Below are positions 8,042 to 15,743 of a stretch of 40,471 nt of DNA, in pieces; positions within the stretch are counted from its first letter, which is position 1; the number at the start of each line of letters is the position of its first letter. The stretch covers positions 86,210 to 126,680 of the forward strand of contig NZ_JH376427.1 of NCBI RefSeq assembly GCF_000233455.1. The letters are read 5' to 3'. This DNA comes from [Clostridium] citroniae WAL-17108. Its GTDB lineage: Bacteria > Bacillota > Clostridia > Lachnospirales > Lachnospiraceae. The notes beneath the pieces are model-generated. The model worked only from the letters and a program-made list of their open reading frames with translations. It was not told the origin of the DNA and searched no databases. Both the position numbers and the translations under genes were made by a program.

Positions 8042-8509
8042 CTATTCTGATGCCAGGTCCAGATACTCCAGTATCTCCTGGGCATTGGTGTCCGGCTTGG
8101 CCTTTTCAAACACTTTCTCGATCACACCTTTTTCATCGATCACATAGGTGCTTCTCACCACGCCCATGGAAACTTTTCCGTAAAGCTTCTTTTCCTTCCA
8201 CACATCATATGCCTGAATGGCTGTGAGCTCAGGATCCGATACCAGGATAAAGGGAAGTTCATACTTGGCGGCAAAGTTGGAATGGGACTTCTCACTGTCC
8301 TTGCTGACCCCGATCACCTCCACGTTCCTCTGTTTAAAACCAATATAAGCTCCCGCAAACGCACACGCCTGCTTGGTGCATCCGGGGGTGTTATCCTTGG
8401 GGTAAAAATAAAGAACTACTTTCTTTCCTTGAAAGGAAGACAGTGTAACCTCATTCCCATCCTTGTCCTTTAATGTAAAATCCGGCGCTTTCACTCCTGC
8501 CTGCAGCAT
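8042..8509 (-). CDS. bcp: Thioredoxin-dependent thiol peroxidase (Bcp/PrxQ peroxiredoxin)
   Basis: 155-residue cytosolic atypical peroxiredoxin that reduces hydrogen peroxide and organic hydroperoxides. The peroxidatic Cys44 lies in DNTPGCTKQAC and the resolving Cys49 follows five residues later, the PrxQ arrangement. The fold start APDFTLKDKDGNEVTLSSF and VVLYFYPKDN are typical, and length is normal. AAGGAGG precedes the ATG by seven to eight bases. Its own promoter and a 29-nt hairpin element lie upstream, and gntR follows at 14 bases, so oxidative defence and the regulator appear to share a transcript. Confidence 0.93.
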   Translation of the reverse strand: MLQAGVKAPDFTLKDKDGNEVTLSSFQGKKVVLYFYPKDNTPGCTKQACAFAGAYIGFKQRNVEVIGVSKDSEKSHSNFAAKYELPFILVSDPELTAIQAYDVWKEKKLYGKVSMGVVRSTYVIDEKGVIEKVFEKAKPDTNAQEILEYLDLASE

Positions 8510-8534
8510 ATCTATTTCCTCCTTATATTATATG

Positions 8535-8563
8535 GCATGCTCCCGGTGATTCCGGGAGTACAC
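8535..8563 (-). promoter_or_regulatory. 29-nt hairpin/operator element, copy 2
   Basis: The core CTCCCGG/CCGGGAG (8540-8546 with 8552-8558) is perfect, and the outer arms keep pairing as RNA through U-G wobbles. The element ends exactly 25 bases before the bcp ATG, the same spacing as copy 1 before the DUF3798 gene. The sequence between element and start codon is also similar (ATATA, then AGGAGGA). Confidence 0.75.
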
Positions 8564-8595
8564 ATGTGGAACGGGCTTAAAAAGTCCTTCCACTT

Positions 8596-8632
8596 CTGGA
8601 ATCATATTATTCCAGCTTTGTCTGGTTGTCAA
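8596..8632 (-). promoter_or_regulatory. bcp-gntR promoter with palindrome over the -10 box
   Basis: TTGACA (8627-8632), a 17-bp spacer and TAATAT (8604-8609) on the minus strand. A 20-bp palindrome, 8596-8615, with arms CTGGAAT/ATTCCAG spans the -10 box and matches its reverse complement at 18 of 20 bases. It is a good candidate operator for an autoregulator or redox regulator. Confidence 0.75.
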
Positions 8633-8686
8633 GCCCAGAGAAAGTCTTTATTCATACCGCCGGATGCGTAAAAATAATGATTTCAC

Positions 8687-9316
8687 CTAAAACCCATCCC
8701 CTTTAAGGCATCTCCTCCGCATTATTAACCTGTCTCCTGCTAATAAAGCGATTTTCGCAGTATCTTCTGTCAGTTCTGCCAGCTCAAATCCAGCTTTTAC
8801 ACTCTGTTCCAAAATCAGTATGCCATGGGCTTTCATTAAAAATATTTTACTGGAGGGATTTTTCAGTATAGAGATCCGTGCTTTTTCAGCCAAATCTTTA
8901 CTGCCTGGCTCTGCATAGGGAATCATTGGTACACAACCTAGTTTCAATTTTGCTGATGCTGTATATAAAGGCAATTCCTGGTCATATGCAGTAAAGGCAA
9001 TGGAGCAGCTGGGGTGAAGATGAAGTACGCAATCCGCCATTGGTCTGGCAGCATAACAATTTAAATGCATGCGGTATTCCTTTGACAATACCTTATCCTC
9101 CCCTCCCTCCAGAATGCTTCCATCCTGCCTGCACAAAAGAATATCATCCCTTCCGAGATTTCTAAATGCCGCTCCACTGGCAGTTATAAGAAAATAATCG
9201 CTGCCGCATCGCACACTTATGTTGCCGCCGCTGGCAGATATAAGGCCCCTGTCATACATTAGTTTTGAATACATTATTATCTCATCTGTACATTGCCGTA
9301 TAATATCTTTTGTCAT
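8687..9316 (-). CDS. Class II aldolase/adducin-family enzyme (OtnC/FucA-like)
   Basis: 209-residue zinc-dependent enzyme of the L-fuculose-1-phosphate aldolase fold, whose members cleave or decarboxylate sugar and acid-sugar phosphates. The phosphate-binding SASGGNISVR is at 28-36, the catalytic Glu80 in SKEYRMH, zinc ligands His99 and His101 in LHLHPS and His164 in KAHGIL. Pairing with a DUF1537 kinase 19 bases upstream is the arrangement known for OtnK-OtnC, where a 3-oxo-tetronate 4-phosphate is decarboxylated. That exact reaction is an inference here because the neighbouring dehydrogenase and isomerase are missing. No clear terminator follows, so some transcripts may run into bcp. Confidence 0.85.
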   Translation of the reverse strand: MTKDIIRQCTDEIIMYSKLMYDRGLISASGGNISVRCGSDYFLITASGAAFRNLGRDDILLCRQDGSILEGGEDKVLSKEYRMHLNCYAARPMADCVLHLHPSCSIAFTAYDQELPLYTASAKLKLGCVPMIPYAEPGSKDLAEKARISILKNPSSKIFLMKAHGILILEQSVKAGFELAELTEDTAKIALLAGDRLIMRRRCLKGDGF

Positions 9317-9335
9317 GTTCCCTTCCTCCTGTCCC

Positions 9336-10604
9336 TCATTTGCCCATCATACGCTCCAAAGCCTGCTCACTTCCAATGCTGCCACCCTTTAATGCAATCC
9401 ATTTTCCTCTATAACCGCCTTCTGTAATGATGCCCTCCGCTGTTCCAATTTCTCCGGACCGTTTCAGTGATATAACATGCATATCCAGCTGCTTCATGAT
9501 CGACTGGGAAGTCTCCCCTCCTATGATTACAAGTCTGTCAAACATAGCATTTTTGCATATTCCATCTGCACATTCCGTGATGATGGATAAAATTTTTGAA
9601 CTGGTGCCTTTTTTATAGGAATAGCGCTCTACTTTTGGTACAAGTATTGTATTTCCATGCTTCAGATTTTCAAGGTATTCGTTAACCGCCTTGTCAATAA
9701 GCATCTGATCGCCATCCAGTACCCGGTCAATATCAATCGTCACTTTTTGCAGCCCCAGTCTCATACTGTACTCAATCTGTCTCTTTGTGGCATCATAAGC
9801 AGATGCTGTAAAACAGGCGCATCTTTTCCCCGCACTTCTTTCACCTTTAATTTGTTCTATTATATTTTCATAATACGCGGTTTGCTCATAATAATCCTGT
9901 CCTGACATATACCATGACAACGCATCCGCAATGCCCAAAGACCCTGTCCACACGGCATTATGATATAAAGGCGCCAGTGATGATACGATCCGTTTCCCAT
10001 CCTCTTTTGTAATTGCATCAAAAACAATGACCCTGTTCCCCTGACCAACAGCCCCGGCAACTCTTTCTATCAATTCCATTTGCGTACCCTTTACTATATC
10101 GATATCAATACATTCTATCCGGTATTGAATCCCTTTTTTTAAGATATCGGGAATAAATGATTGAGATGGCGGCATCACAGGATCTTTTGTATATAGGGAT
10201 TTTTCCAATAAGCATCCTTCACAGTATTGATTCCCGTACAAAGTAAAGGTTCCAAGGTCAGGTGCGGAATCAACAATAAAACAGACAAGTTCTTCATTTG
10301 CCGACAGAATACCGTTTAATTCATAGGGATCCTGTCCCCTGAACCCTGTTCCGATTTTTTTCATAATGATCCGCGCGCTGTTGCACCCAATTTGCCGAAA
10401 CATCTGGCAGTGCCTGTCAAAGGCTGTTTGTGCATCCGCGTTTCTTGTGGATAGATTGACACACATATTGTGATCTGACGACAAAATGATTTTATCCGGA
10501 TCCAATTCCGTATATATAGTCAGTTCAATCCCCCTGTTTGTAAAATAGCTGCCCGAATCTGCCGCCCCTGTCAAATCATCCGTAATTGAAACTAATTGTT
10601 TCAT
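9336..10604 (-). CDS. DUF1537 four-carbon acid sugar kinase family protein (OtnK-like)
   Basis: 422-residue kinase of the DUF1537 family, which phosphorylates acid sugars such as threonate, erythronate or their oxo forms using ATP. The N-terminal domain starts with SITDDLTGAADSG (family motif ADDxTGA, acid-sugar site). The C-terminal ATP domain carries VIIGGETSQSIM and ALKGGSIGSEQALERM. The ATG at 10604 is chosen over one 72 bases upstream because the conserved motif starts five residues in and GGAAGG precedes it; the upstream start would lie inside a terminator hairpin. The gene is separated from the PfkB kinase by that terminator, so it may be expressed at lower or conditional levels. Confidence 0.87.
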   Translation of the reverse strand: MKQLVSITDDLTGAADSGSYFTNRGIELTIYTELDPDKIILSSDHNMCVNLSTRNADAQTAFDRHCQMFRQIGCNSARIIMKKIGTGFRGQDPYELNGILSANEELVCFIVDSAPDLGTFTLYGNQYCEGCLLEKSLYTKDPVMPPSQSFIPDILKKGIQYRIECIDIDIVKGTQMELIERVAGAVGQGNRVIVFDAITKEDGKRIVSSLAPLYHNAVWTGSLGIADALSWYMSGQDYYEQTAYYENIIEQIKGERSAGKRCACFTASAYDATKRQIEYSMRLGLQKVTIDIDRVLDGDQMLIDKAVNEYLENLKHGNTILVPKVERYSYKKGTSSKILSIITECADGICKNAMFDRLVIIGGETSQSIMKQLDMHVISLKRSGEIGTAEGIITEGGYRGKWIALKGGSIGSEQALERMMGK

Positions 10605-10616
10605 GCCTTCCTTTCC

Positions 10617-10668
10617 AAAAAAGAACTGCCGGTCCTGCCTTAACGGCCCAACCGGCAGTTCTTTTTTT
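10617..10668 (-). terminator. Strong intercistronic hairpin between pfkB-like and DUF1537 genes
   Basis: An 11-bp perfect stem, GAACTGCCGGT (10623-10633) with ACCGGCAGTTC (10651-10661), is flanked by A6/T7 tracts that also pair, so it can act in both directions. Its minus-strand A tract begins within the TAA stop of the upstream kinase gene. Confidence 0.85.
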
Positions 10669-11653
10669 ATCCGCATATATAGTCATTCTCTGTAATAAAC
10701 CTATCGATCTGTTCCAGTGTAGGCGTTGAATCAGAACAGCTGTGTCCTGATATCGTAATGGAGGCAGCCGCAGCCGCATACATCAAGCACTTCTCTATGG
10801 TAAATCCACTGATTATCCCATAATTAAATGCACCTGAGTATGCGTCTCCTGCGCCGAATGTTTTGATCGCCTTCACAGGATATACCCCGCCATGATAGAT
10901 ATCCTCTTTGGTATATATACAGGAGCCTTCCTTTCCCCTTTTTATAGACACATATTCCGCCCCACGCTCAAGGAAATATTCTGCTGATTTCCTGTCATCC
11001 CTGTTTCCAGGAAGAAACATCCGCTCCATAACATCGAATTCCTCCCGCGTACCGATTACCATATCTGATTGAAGCGCTGCCATATGGTAATACACAGATG
11101 CTTCCTCCTCCGTATCCCACGTATCGGTCCTATAGTCTAAATCCAGTATGATCCTGGTGTTATTTTTCCTGGCATAGGACATGGCAAGAAAAACACTTTC
11201 CCTGGCAGGGCTATGTGTAAGTGATGTGCCGGATATCAGAAGCATTTTCCCATCGGCAATATATTTTTCATCGATTTCTGTGCACTGTATATTCAAATCC
11301 GCGCAATCCTGACGGTACATAAAATAACTGCACTTACCATTTTCTCTGATCTCTCCCATGGTCAATCCTGATCTTCTTCCCGTGTCATCAGTACGTATAT
11401 GGGAAATATCCACACCTTTTCCATTCAAATAGGAACATATGAATCTTCCGAAAGCATCATCCGACACTTTTCCAATATATCCCACCTTCAGTCCAAGATT
11501 CGCCATGGCAACAGCGGTATTGGCCGGAGACCCTCCCACATATTTGGAAAATGTCTTTGCTTCTTCCATGGGCCCGGTTTCATTTGCATACAGGTCTACC
11601 GTTGCCCTTCCCATTGCTATTACATCCATTTTTCTAAATCTGTCCAATTGCAT
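10667..11653 (-). CDS. PfkB-family carbohydrate kinase, IolC-like
   Basis: 328-residue ribokinase-fold sugar kinase. The start FRKMDVIAMGRATVDLY and GGSPANTAVAMANLG closely follow the pattern of IolC (5-dehydro-2-deoxygluconokinase). The ATP/anion-hole motif TFGAGDAYSGAF with the catalytic Asp is present near residue 270. The ATG at 11653 is chosen because GGAG lies about eight bases upstream; a second ATG at 11674 would overlap the aldolase gene by eight bases. It follows the DhnA-like aldolase by 13 bases. A kinase paired with an aldolase suggests phosphorylation of a keto sugar or acid sugar before C-C cleavage (inference). The true substrate is not known. Confidence 0.87.
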   Translation of the reverse strand: MQLDRFRKMDVIAMGRATVDLYANETGPMEEAKTFSKYVGGSPANTAVAMANLGLKVGYIGKVSDDAFGRFICSYLNGKGVDISHIRTDDTGRRSGLTMGEIRENGKCSYFMYRQDCADLNIQCTEIDEKYIADGKMLLISGTSLTHSPARESVFLAMSYARKNNTRIILDLDYRTDTWDTEEEASVYYHMAALQSDMVIGTREEFDVMERMFLPGNRDDRKSAEYFLERGAEYVSIKRGKEGSCIYTKEDIYHGGVYPVKAIKTFGAGDAYSGAFNYGIISGFTIEKCLMYAAAAASITISGHSCSDSTPTLEQIDRFITENDYICG

Positions 11654-11666
11654 TATGTCATCTCCA

Positions 11667-12479
11667 TCACTCATGTTCCAGCTCTTCCAAAAGTTCCATT
11701 GCTTCTTTCACTGAATATCCGCCATGTATGATCGACTTTACTGCTTTGACCATGGGAGTGATTTTAGGATACTGTATAATAAACCTGCCATAGGTAACTC
11801 CCACTGCACCGGAGTCCAGTACATCCTTTGTCATTTTCAACAATTCCTGAGGAGTCCGGCAGTTATCGCCTCCAGCAATGGCAACCATACTGGGGGTTCC
11901 TTCCACTACCCTTGCAAAACTTTCCGGATCTCCCGTATAATTCGTCTTGATCAGATCAACTCCCAGCTCTGCCGCAGCTCTTGTTGCATACAGTATATTT
12001 TTCCAATCATATCTTGCATCATCTTTTAAGCAGTTTCCTCTTGGATATATGTGGGATATGACAGGCATTCCCAGTTCTTTTGCTTTCTTACAGTAATCGG
12101 CCAGCGTAGATAACTGCTGCGGCTGTTTGTCTCCGCATACAATACACCCGATGGACACTGCGTCCGCCCCCAGTCTTACACCTTCCTCTACCGTGGCCAC
12201 CGGTGTGTCAAAATCCGGCTGGTAGGGCGAAAAAGTAGTGCATTTCAATACCAAGGGGGTAATACCTGCATGTTGGCCAAAGCACCGTTCTGCCAATCCT
12301 TTATGCATGGTTATAGCATCCGGTCCTCCTGCACACATATCATCTATGGTCTGCTGGAAGGTATCAAGTCCTCTCATAACTCCCCTGGCCATACTGTGGT
12401 CCACAGTCAATCCGAAATATCTGCCGTCCTTTTCAGGCATTAACCGGCGCATTCGTGCACTATATCCCATGAATTCCAT
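11667..12479 (-). CDS. Class I aldolase, DhnA/LsrF family
   Basis: 270-residue (beta-alpha)8-barrel aldolase that uses a Schiff-base lysine. The family signatures FGLTVDHSMARG near residue 24, HKGL near 60, DLIKTNYTGDPE with the likely catalytic Lys near 175, and AIAGGDNCRTPQELL near 200 are all present. The ATG at 12479 follows AAGGTGATGATTG; a TTG one codon upstream is a less likely start. It lies 48 bases after the TRAP large permease and directly before the IolC-like kinase, whose phosphorylated product it probably cleaves to dihydroxyacetone phosphate or a similar triose (inference). Confidence 0.87.
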   Translation of the reverse strand: MEFMGYSARMRRLMPEKDGRYFGLTVDHSMARGVMRGLDTFQQTIDDMCAGGPDAITMHKGLAERCFGQHAGITPLVLKCTTFSPYQPDFDTPVATVEEGVRLGADAVSIGCIVCGDKQPQQLSTLADYCKKAKELGMPVISHIYPRGNCLKDDARYDWKNILYATRAAAELGVDLIKTNYTGDPESFARVVEGTPSMVAIAGGDNCRTPQELLKMTKDVLDSGAVGVTYGRFIIQYPKITPMVKAVKSIIHGGYSVKEAMELLEELEHE

Positions 12480-12527
12480 CAATCATCACCTTTACCTTTC
12501 TTAAATTATTATCCGGGTATATTTTAT

Positions 12528-13844
12528 TTACGTAAACAGATTAACAAAAAACATTAAATATCCAGGACAAAGAGTTGTGACCAAAACCGCCGCCAGACCA
12601 ACTATGATAAAGGGTACTGCTTCCTTTACTGTGTCTGTAAATGTAGCTCCTGCGATTTTCTGTCCCACAAATATCCCCACTGCAAAAGGCGGTGTCAAAA
12701 ATCCCACGCACATATTCACAAGCATGATCGCGCCAAAATGGATCGCTGTAATACCATAAGCGTTCATTGCTACCGGAAGAAGAAGCGGCGTCATGATCAG
12801 AATTGTGGCGTTAATATCCATAAATGTTCCCATAAACAGAAACAGGATATTAATCATTAAAAGGAAGCCGCCTCTGGTTGAAATGGACTGTGTAATGAGG
12901 TTTGAAAGGAAACCGGAGACCCCGGTGAGTGTTATCACTTTCCCTGCAATAACCGAAAAAGCGTTTAACAATCCGATCACAGCTGTTGATGCACCGCTGA
13001 TCGCCGCTATGGTAAGGAAATCGACCTTGATCGCTTTCTTATTTACAAACCATAAGATCAGATAATAAAAAATGCCATATACCGCACTTAACGCGCCGGC
13101 TTCCGTAGGCGTACAAATACCGCCATATATACATCCGTATATAATAACAGGCATGAGTAACGCTGGAATTGCACGGAATGTGTTTTTTCCAAACTCTGCC
13201 AGCCGTTCAGTTCCGCTTATGGAAACTGCCTCCGGCTTTGGAAGATGGCGCCCAATCCTGCAATAATTAACAGCAATATATCCAACCATAAAAATAAGCG
13301 CCGGTCCAATAGTGACCATCCAGACATCCGATATTTTAATTCCCGCCGACAGCGCGTACATGATTCCCGGTACGGACGGAGGAATAAGGATCCCTAAAAA
13401 GCATGTAGCTGCCAGTAATGCCGCCACATAACCTCTGGGATATTTCTCTTTTTCCATTTCCGGCTGAACAATTTTTCCAATAGCGGATATTGTTGCCATA
13501 GCAGAACCGGTAAGCACGCCAAAGGCCATGGATGCAAGAATGGTTATGATTCCAAGGTTTCCCCTTACCCTGCCTATAATACCTCCGATCCAGTTTATCA
13601 GCATTTTGGAAATGCCGCTGTACTCCATCAATGTACCGGCATATATGTAAAACGGTATTGCCAGGAAAGAAAAGCTGTCCAAGGAGGACCATGCATACTG
13701 TGCAACCGTAACCACATCATGGCCCCCAGCCATAAACACAACCATGGAGGCAATTCCCAATGCGTAGCTAACAGGAATCACAAAAACAATTGCCACAAAT
13801 AAAAACGTACCTATAAATACCAATAATGCTGTTAATGGTGTCAT
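12528..13844 (-). CDS. TRAP transporter large permease (DctM family)
   Basis: 438-residue, highly hydrophobic membrane protein with about twelve segments, the ion-coupled channel subunit of a tripartite TRAP importer. Typical motifs are FLAIPFYIYAGTLMEYSGIS near residue 55, GVLTGSAMATISAIGKI near 110, ILIPPSVPGIMYA near 150 and the C-terminal FGAIMLVNMCVGFLTPPFAVGIFV. GGGAGGGG precedes the ATG. It follows the small permease by 17 bases. TRAP systems import organic and sugar acids, which fits the acid-sugar enzymes downstream. Confidence 0.93.
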   Translation of the reverse strand: MTPLTALLVFIGTFLFVAIVFVIPVSYALGIASMVVFMAGGHDVVTVAQYAWSSLDSFSFLAIPFYIYAGTLMEYSGISKMLINWIGGIIGRVRGNLGIITILASMAFGVLTGSAMATISAIGKIVQPEMEKEKYPRGYVAALLAATCFLGILIPPSVPGIMYALSAGIKISDVWMVTIGPALIFMVGYIAVNYCRIGRHLPKPEAVSISGTERLAEFGKNTFRAIPALLMPVIIYGCIYGGICTPTEAGALSAVYGIFYYLILWFVNKKAIKVDFLTIAAISGASTAVIGLLNAFSVIAGKVITLTGVSGFLSNLITQSISTRGGFLLMINILFLFMGTFMDINATILIMTPLLLPVAMNAYGITAIHFGAIMLVNMCVGFLTPPFAVGIFVGQKIAGATFTDTVKEAVPFIIVGLAAVLVTTLCPGYLMFFVNLFT

Positions 13845-13861
13845 ATCTTATTCCCCTCCCT

Positions 13862-14437
13862 TCATTCTGCATTAACGGATACAGGCCAAATATTGCACAG
13901 TATCCTGTATACCCCATGCCACACCGTAATAAGGGATCCAATAAGTACGGGGAAATATACAATCCACATAGGAATATGCATTGTCTGGGATGTCTGGCTT
14001 CCTCCAGCTATGAACATAATGTAATTCCCAAATACCCAGCAAAAACCAAGGAGAAACACCACTGTTATCACCAGACCTACTGTTTTTAACAGCAGAATGA
14101 TCCTGTCTTTTGTTGCAGCGCTTATCCCTTTCAATGATTTGATAATGGTAGGCGCTATATCAATCTCTATCTGTCCCCCGGTATGGAGCGCATATCCCCC
14201 TCCCAGATAAGCCATCCACACAAACAGATACCGTGCCAATTCTTCTGCCCACGGGGTAGAGATCAGTAATATGTAACGGCAGACAACCTGAATAAAAATA
14301 GCTATAACAAGAACAATGGTGCAGAACGTAAGCACAATCTTTTCAAAATAAAGAAAGCAGTGATTTATTTTTTCAAATACATTCATATTATGCGATCTTG
14401 TTGATTTACTTTCTCCCATATACATTCTCTCTTTCAT
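13862..14437 (-). CDS. TRAP transporter small permease (DctQ family)
   Basis: 191-residue protein with four predicted membrane segments, the small membrane subunit that partners DctM. STPWAEELARYLFVWMAYLGGGYAL near residue 75 is the family's conserved segment. The start is uncertain: the first ATG is 14 bases after the dctP stop, and in-frame ATGs five, seven and eighteen codons in could also serve. The central position in a dctP-dctQ-dctM order is standard. Confidence 0.9.
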   Translation of the reverse strand: MKERMYMGESKSTRSHNMNVFEKINHCFLYFEKIVLTFCTIVLVIAIFIQVVCRYILLISTPWAEELARYLFVWMAYLGGGYALHTGGQIEIDIAPTIIKSLKGISAATKDRIILLLKTVGLVITVVFLLGFCWVFGNYIMFIAGGSQTSQTMHIPMWIVYFPVLIGSLITVWHGVYRILCNIWPVSVNAE

Positions 14438-14451
14438 GCAGCTTTAAAACC

Positions 14452-15510
14452 TTATTTTTTATAATCTCCGCTGATGATCATATCCATGATATCTGCCGGA
14501 TATTTGCCTTTTGATTCTTCCCATATTTCTTCATAAATCTTTTGCAGCCCAGCCTTCATGTCCTCTGACGGCTGTGATACCACCCACTGTCCGCTGTCAA
14601 CACCGCTCTTCACCAGTTCATCCGTTGTATTCCTGAAATATTCCGTAAACTCCGCTGATGCTTTCCTTGCACACTCCGTAAACATATCCTTGTCATCATC
14701 GCTTAAGGTGTTCCAAAATTTAGGGCTTGATACAAAACATCCGCCGGAATAGCAGTAGTTCAGTTCCGTAATATACTTTATAACATCTGTTAACCCCTGA
14801 TTTACATAATTGAATACCGCATTATCAAGACCGTCTACCGTCCCTGTCTGGATAGCTGACAATACTTCAGACCCTGGAATTGAAACAGGAAGGGCACCGC
14901 ATTTCTCATAGAAGGATTCTACAGAGGCTACAGAAGGGATTCTGATTTTCAGTCCTTTCAGATCGGACATGTCAGTTATCTCACGCTTCATATTCCCCAC
15001 CTGCCTGAAACCATTACAGAAAGAACTGATTCTGATTATGTTGTTCTCTTCCATGATCTTTGCAACCTGGTCTGCAATCCATCCCTCATTATAATATTGA
15101 TCTGCCTCATCATAGTCTGATACAAGACCGGGAAGCCATGCAAATCCCAGTTTTCCATCAAGAATGCCATCAATTGACATATCATCGTTCAGATTGAAAT
15201 CCAATGTACCCATCTGTATCATCTGGGCTGTATCCGCAGCAGAGCCCAGTGAACTGGCCGCAAGAACCTCACCCACATACTTCCCCTCTGAAGCCTCGGC
15301 AACGTAATCCACGAATAACTGGCAGTATTCTGCCCGTTTAGGCGAATCTGATGTAATTGTAAATTTAATAGTTTCCCCGCTCCGTTCAGCTGCCTCCACA
15401 TTCTGACCTCCGCCTGAGGTTGTTGGCACAGCGGTCTCTTTTCCTCCGCATCCGTACAGTATCGTACTGGCAATTGAGATTGCGGCAATGAGTGTCATAA
15501 TTTTTTTCAT
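14452..15510 (-). CDS. TRAP transporter substrate-binding lipoprotein (DctP family)
   Basis: 352-residue exported lipoprotein: a signal sequence, then the lipobox LYGC with Cys at 21, a short linker, then a DctP fold. DLKGLKIRIPS carries the family Arg that usually binds the substrate carboxylate, and SEVLSAIQTGTVDGLDN is the second conserved block. GGGGG lies about eight bases before the ATG. It is the first gene of the TRAP-aldolase-kinase operon, directly downstream of the 11-bp-phased operator array. The carboxylate-binding Arg supports an acidic ligand (family knowledge). Confidence 0.92.
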   Translation of the reverse strand: MKKIMTLIAAISIASTILYGCGGKETAVPTTSGGGQNVEAAERSGETIKFTITSDSPKRAEYCQLFVDYVAEASEGKYVGEVLAASSLGSAADTAQMIQMGTLDFNLNDDMSIDGILDGKLGFAWLPGLVSDYDEADQYYNEGWIADQVAKIMEENNIIRISSFCNGFRQVGNMKREITDMSDLKGLKIRIPSVASVESFYEKCGALPVSIPGSEVLSAIQTGTVDGLDNAVFNYVNQGLTDVIKYITELNYCYSGGCFVSSPKFWNTLSDDDKDMFTECARKASAEFTEYFRNTTDELVKSGVDSGQWVVSQPSEDMKAGLQKIYEEIWEESKGKYPADIMDMIISGDYKK

Positions 15511-15579
15511 TTGAAAGTTCCCCCTTCTTTGTAAAAATCATTGGATAATGCTACAATAATCATCTGTGGTTTCGCCATT

Positions 15580-15608
15580 ATAGTATCACTTAATGGTTAT
15601 CTTGTCAA
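15580..15608 (-). promoter_or_regulatory. Sigma-A promoter of the TRAP-aldolase-kinase operon
   Basis: TTGACA (15603-15608), a 17-bp spacer and TACTAT (15580-15585) on the minus strand, about 70 bases before the dctP start. The -35 box is embedded in the 11-bp-phased repeat array. Confidence 0.85.
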
Positions 15609-15677
15609 TATATTTTGATGATATTATGGTTTATTTTGATTGTTTTATGGTTTTATTATGGTTATATTTTGGTTATA
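15591..15677 (-). promoter_or_regulatory. Array of seven 11-bp-phased operator repeats (IolR-like)
   Basis: On the minus strand, units of the form TAACCATAATA or CAATCAAAATA recur. The conserved CCA/TCA triplets (plus-strand TGG/TGA) begin at 15594, 15616, 15627, 15637, 15648, 15659 and 15670, so steps are 22, 11, 10, 11, 11 and 11 bp. All sit on one face of the helix. The core RAYCA matches the tandem 11-mer that the DeoR-family repressor IolR binds in Bacillus subtilis (recalled as WRAYCAADARD). The adjacent DeoR-family gene is the probable binder. Confidence 0.8.
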
Positions 15678-15678
15678 C

Positions 15679-15719
15679 AAAAAAATCCATGAATTGGTAA
15701 ATTATACCAGTCCATGGAT
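15679..15719 (-). terminator. Terminator of the DeoR-family regulator gene
   Basis: The stem ATCCATG/CATGGAT (15685-15691 with 15713-15719) and inner TGGT/ACCA pairing are followed on the minus strand by seven T. It begins about 25 bases after the regulator's stop codon, insulating it from the TRAP operon. Confidence 0.85.
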
Positions 15720-15743
15720 ATGATTTGCATCATATTAATTTCA

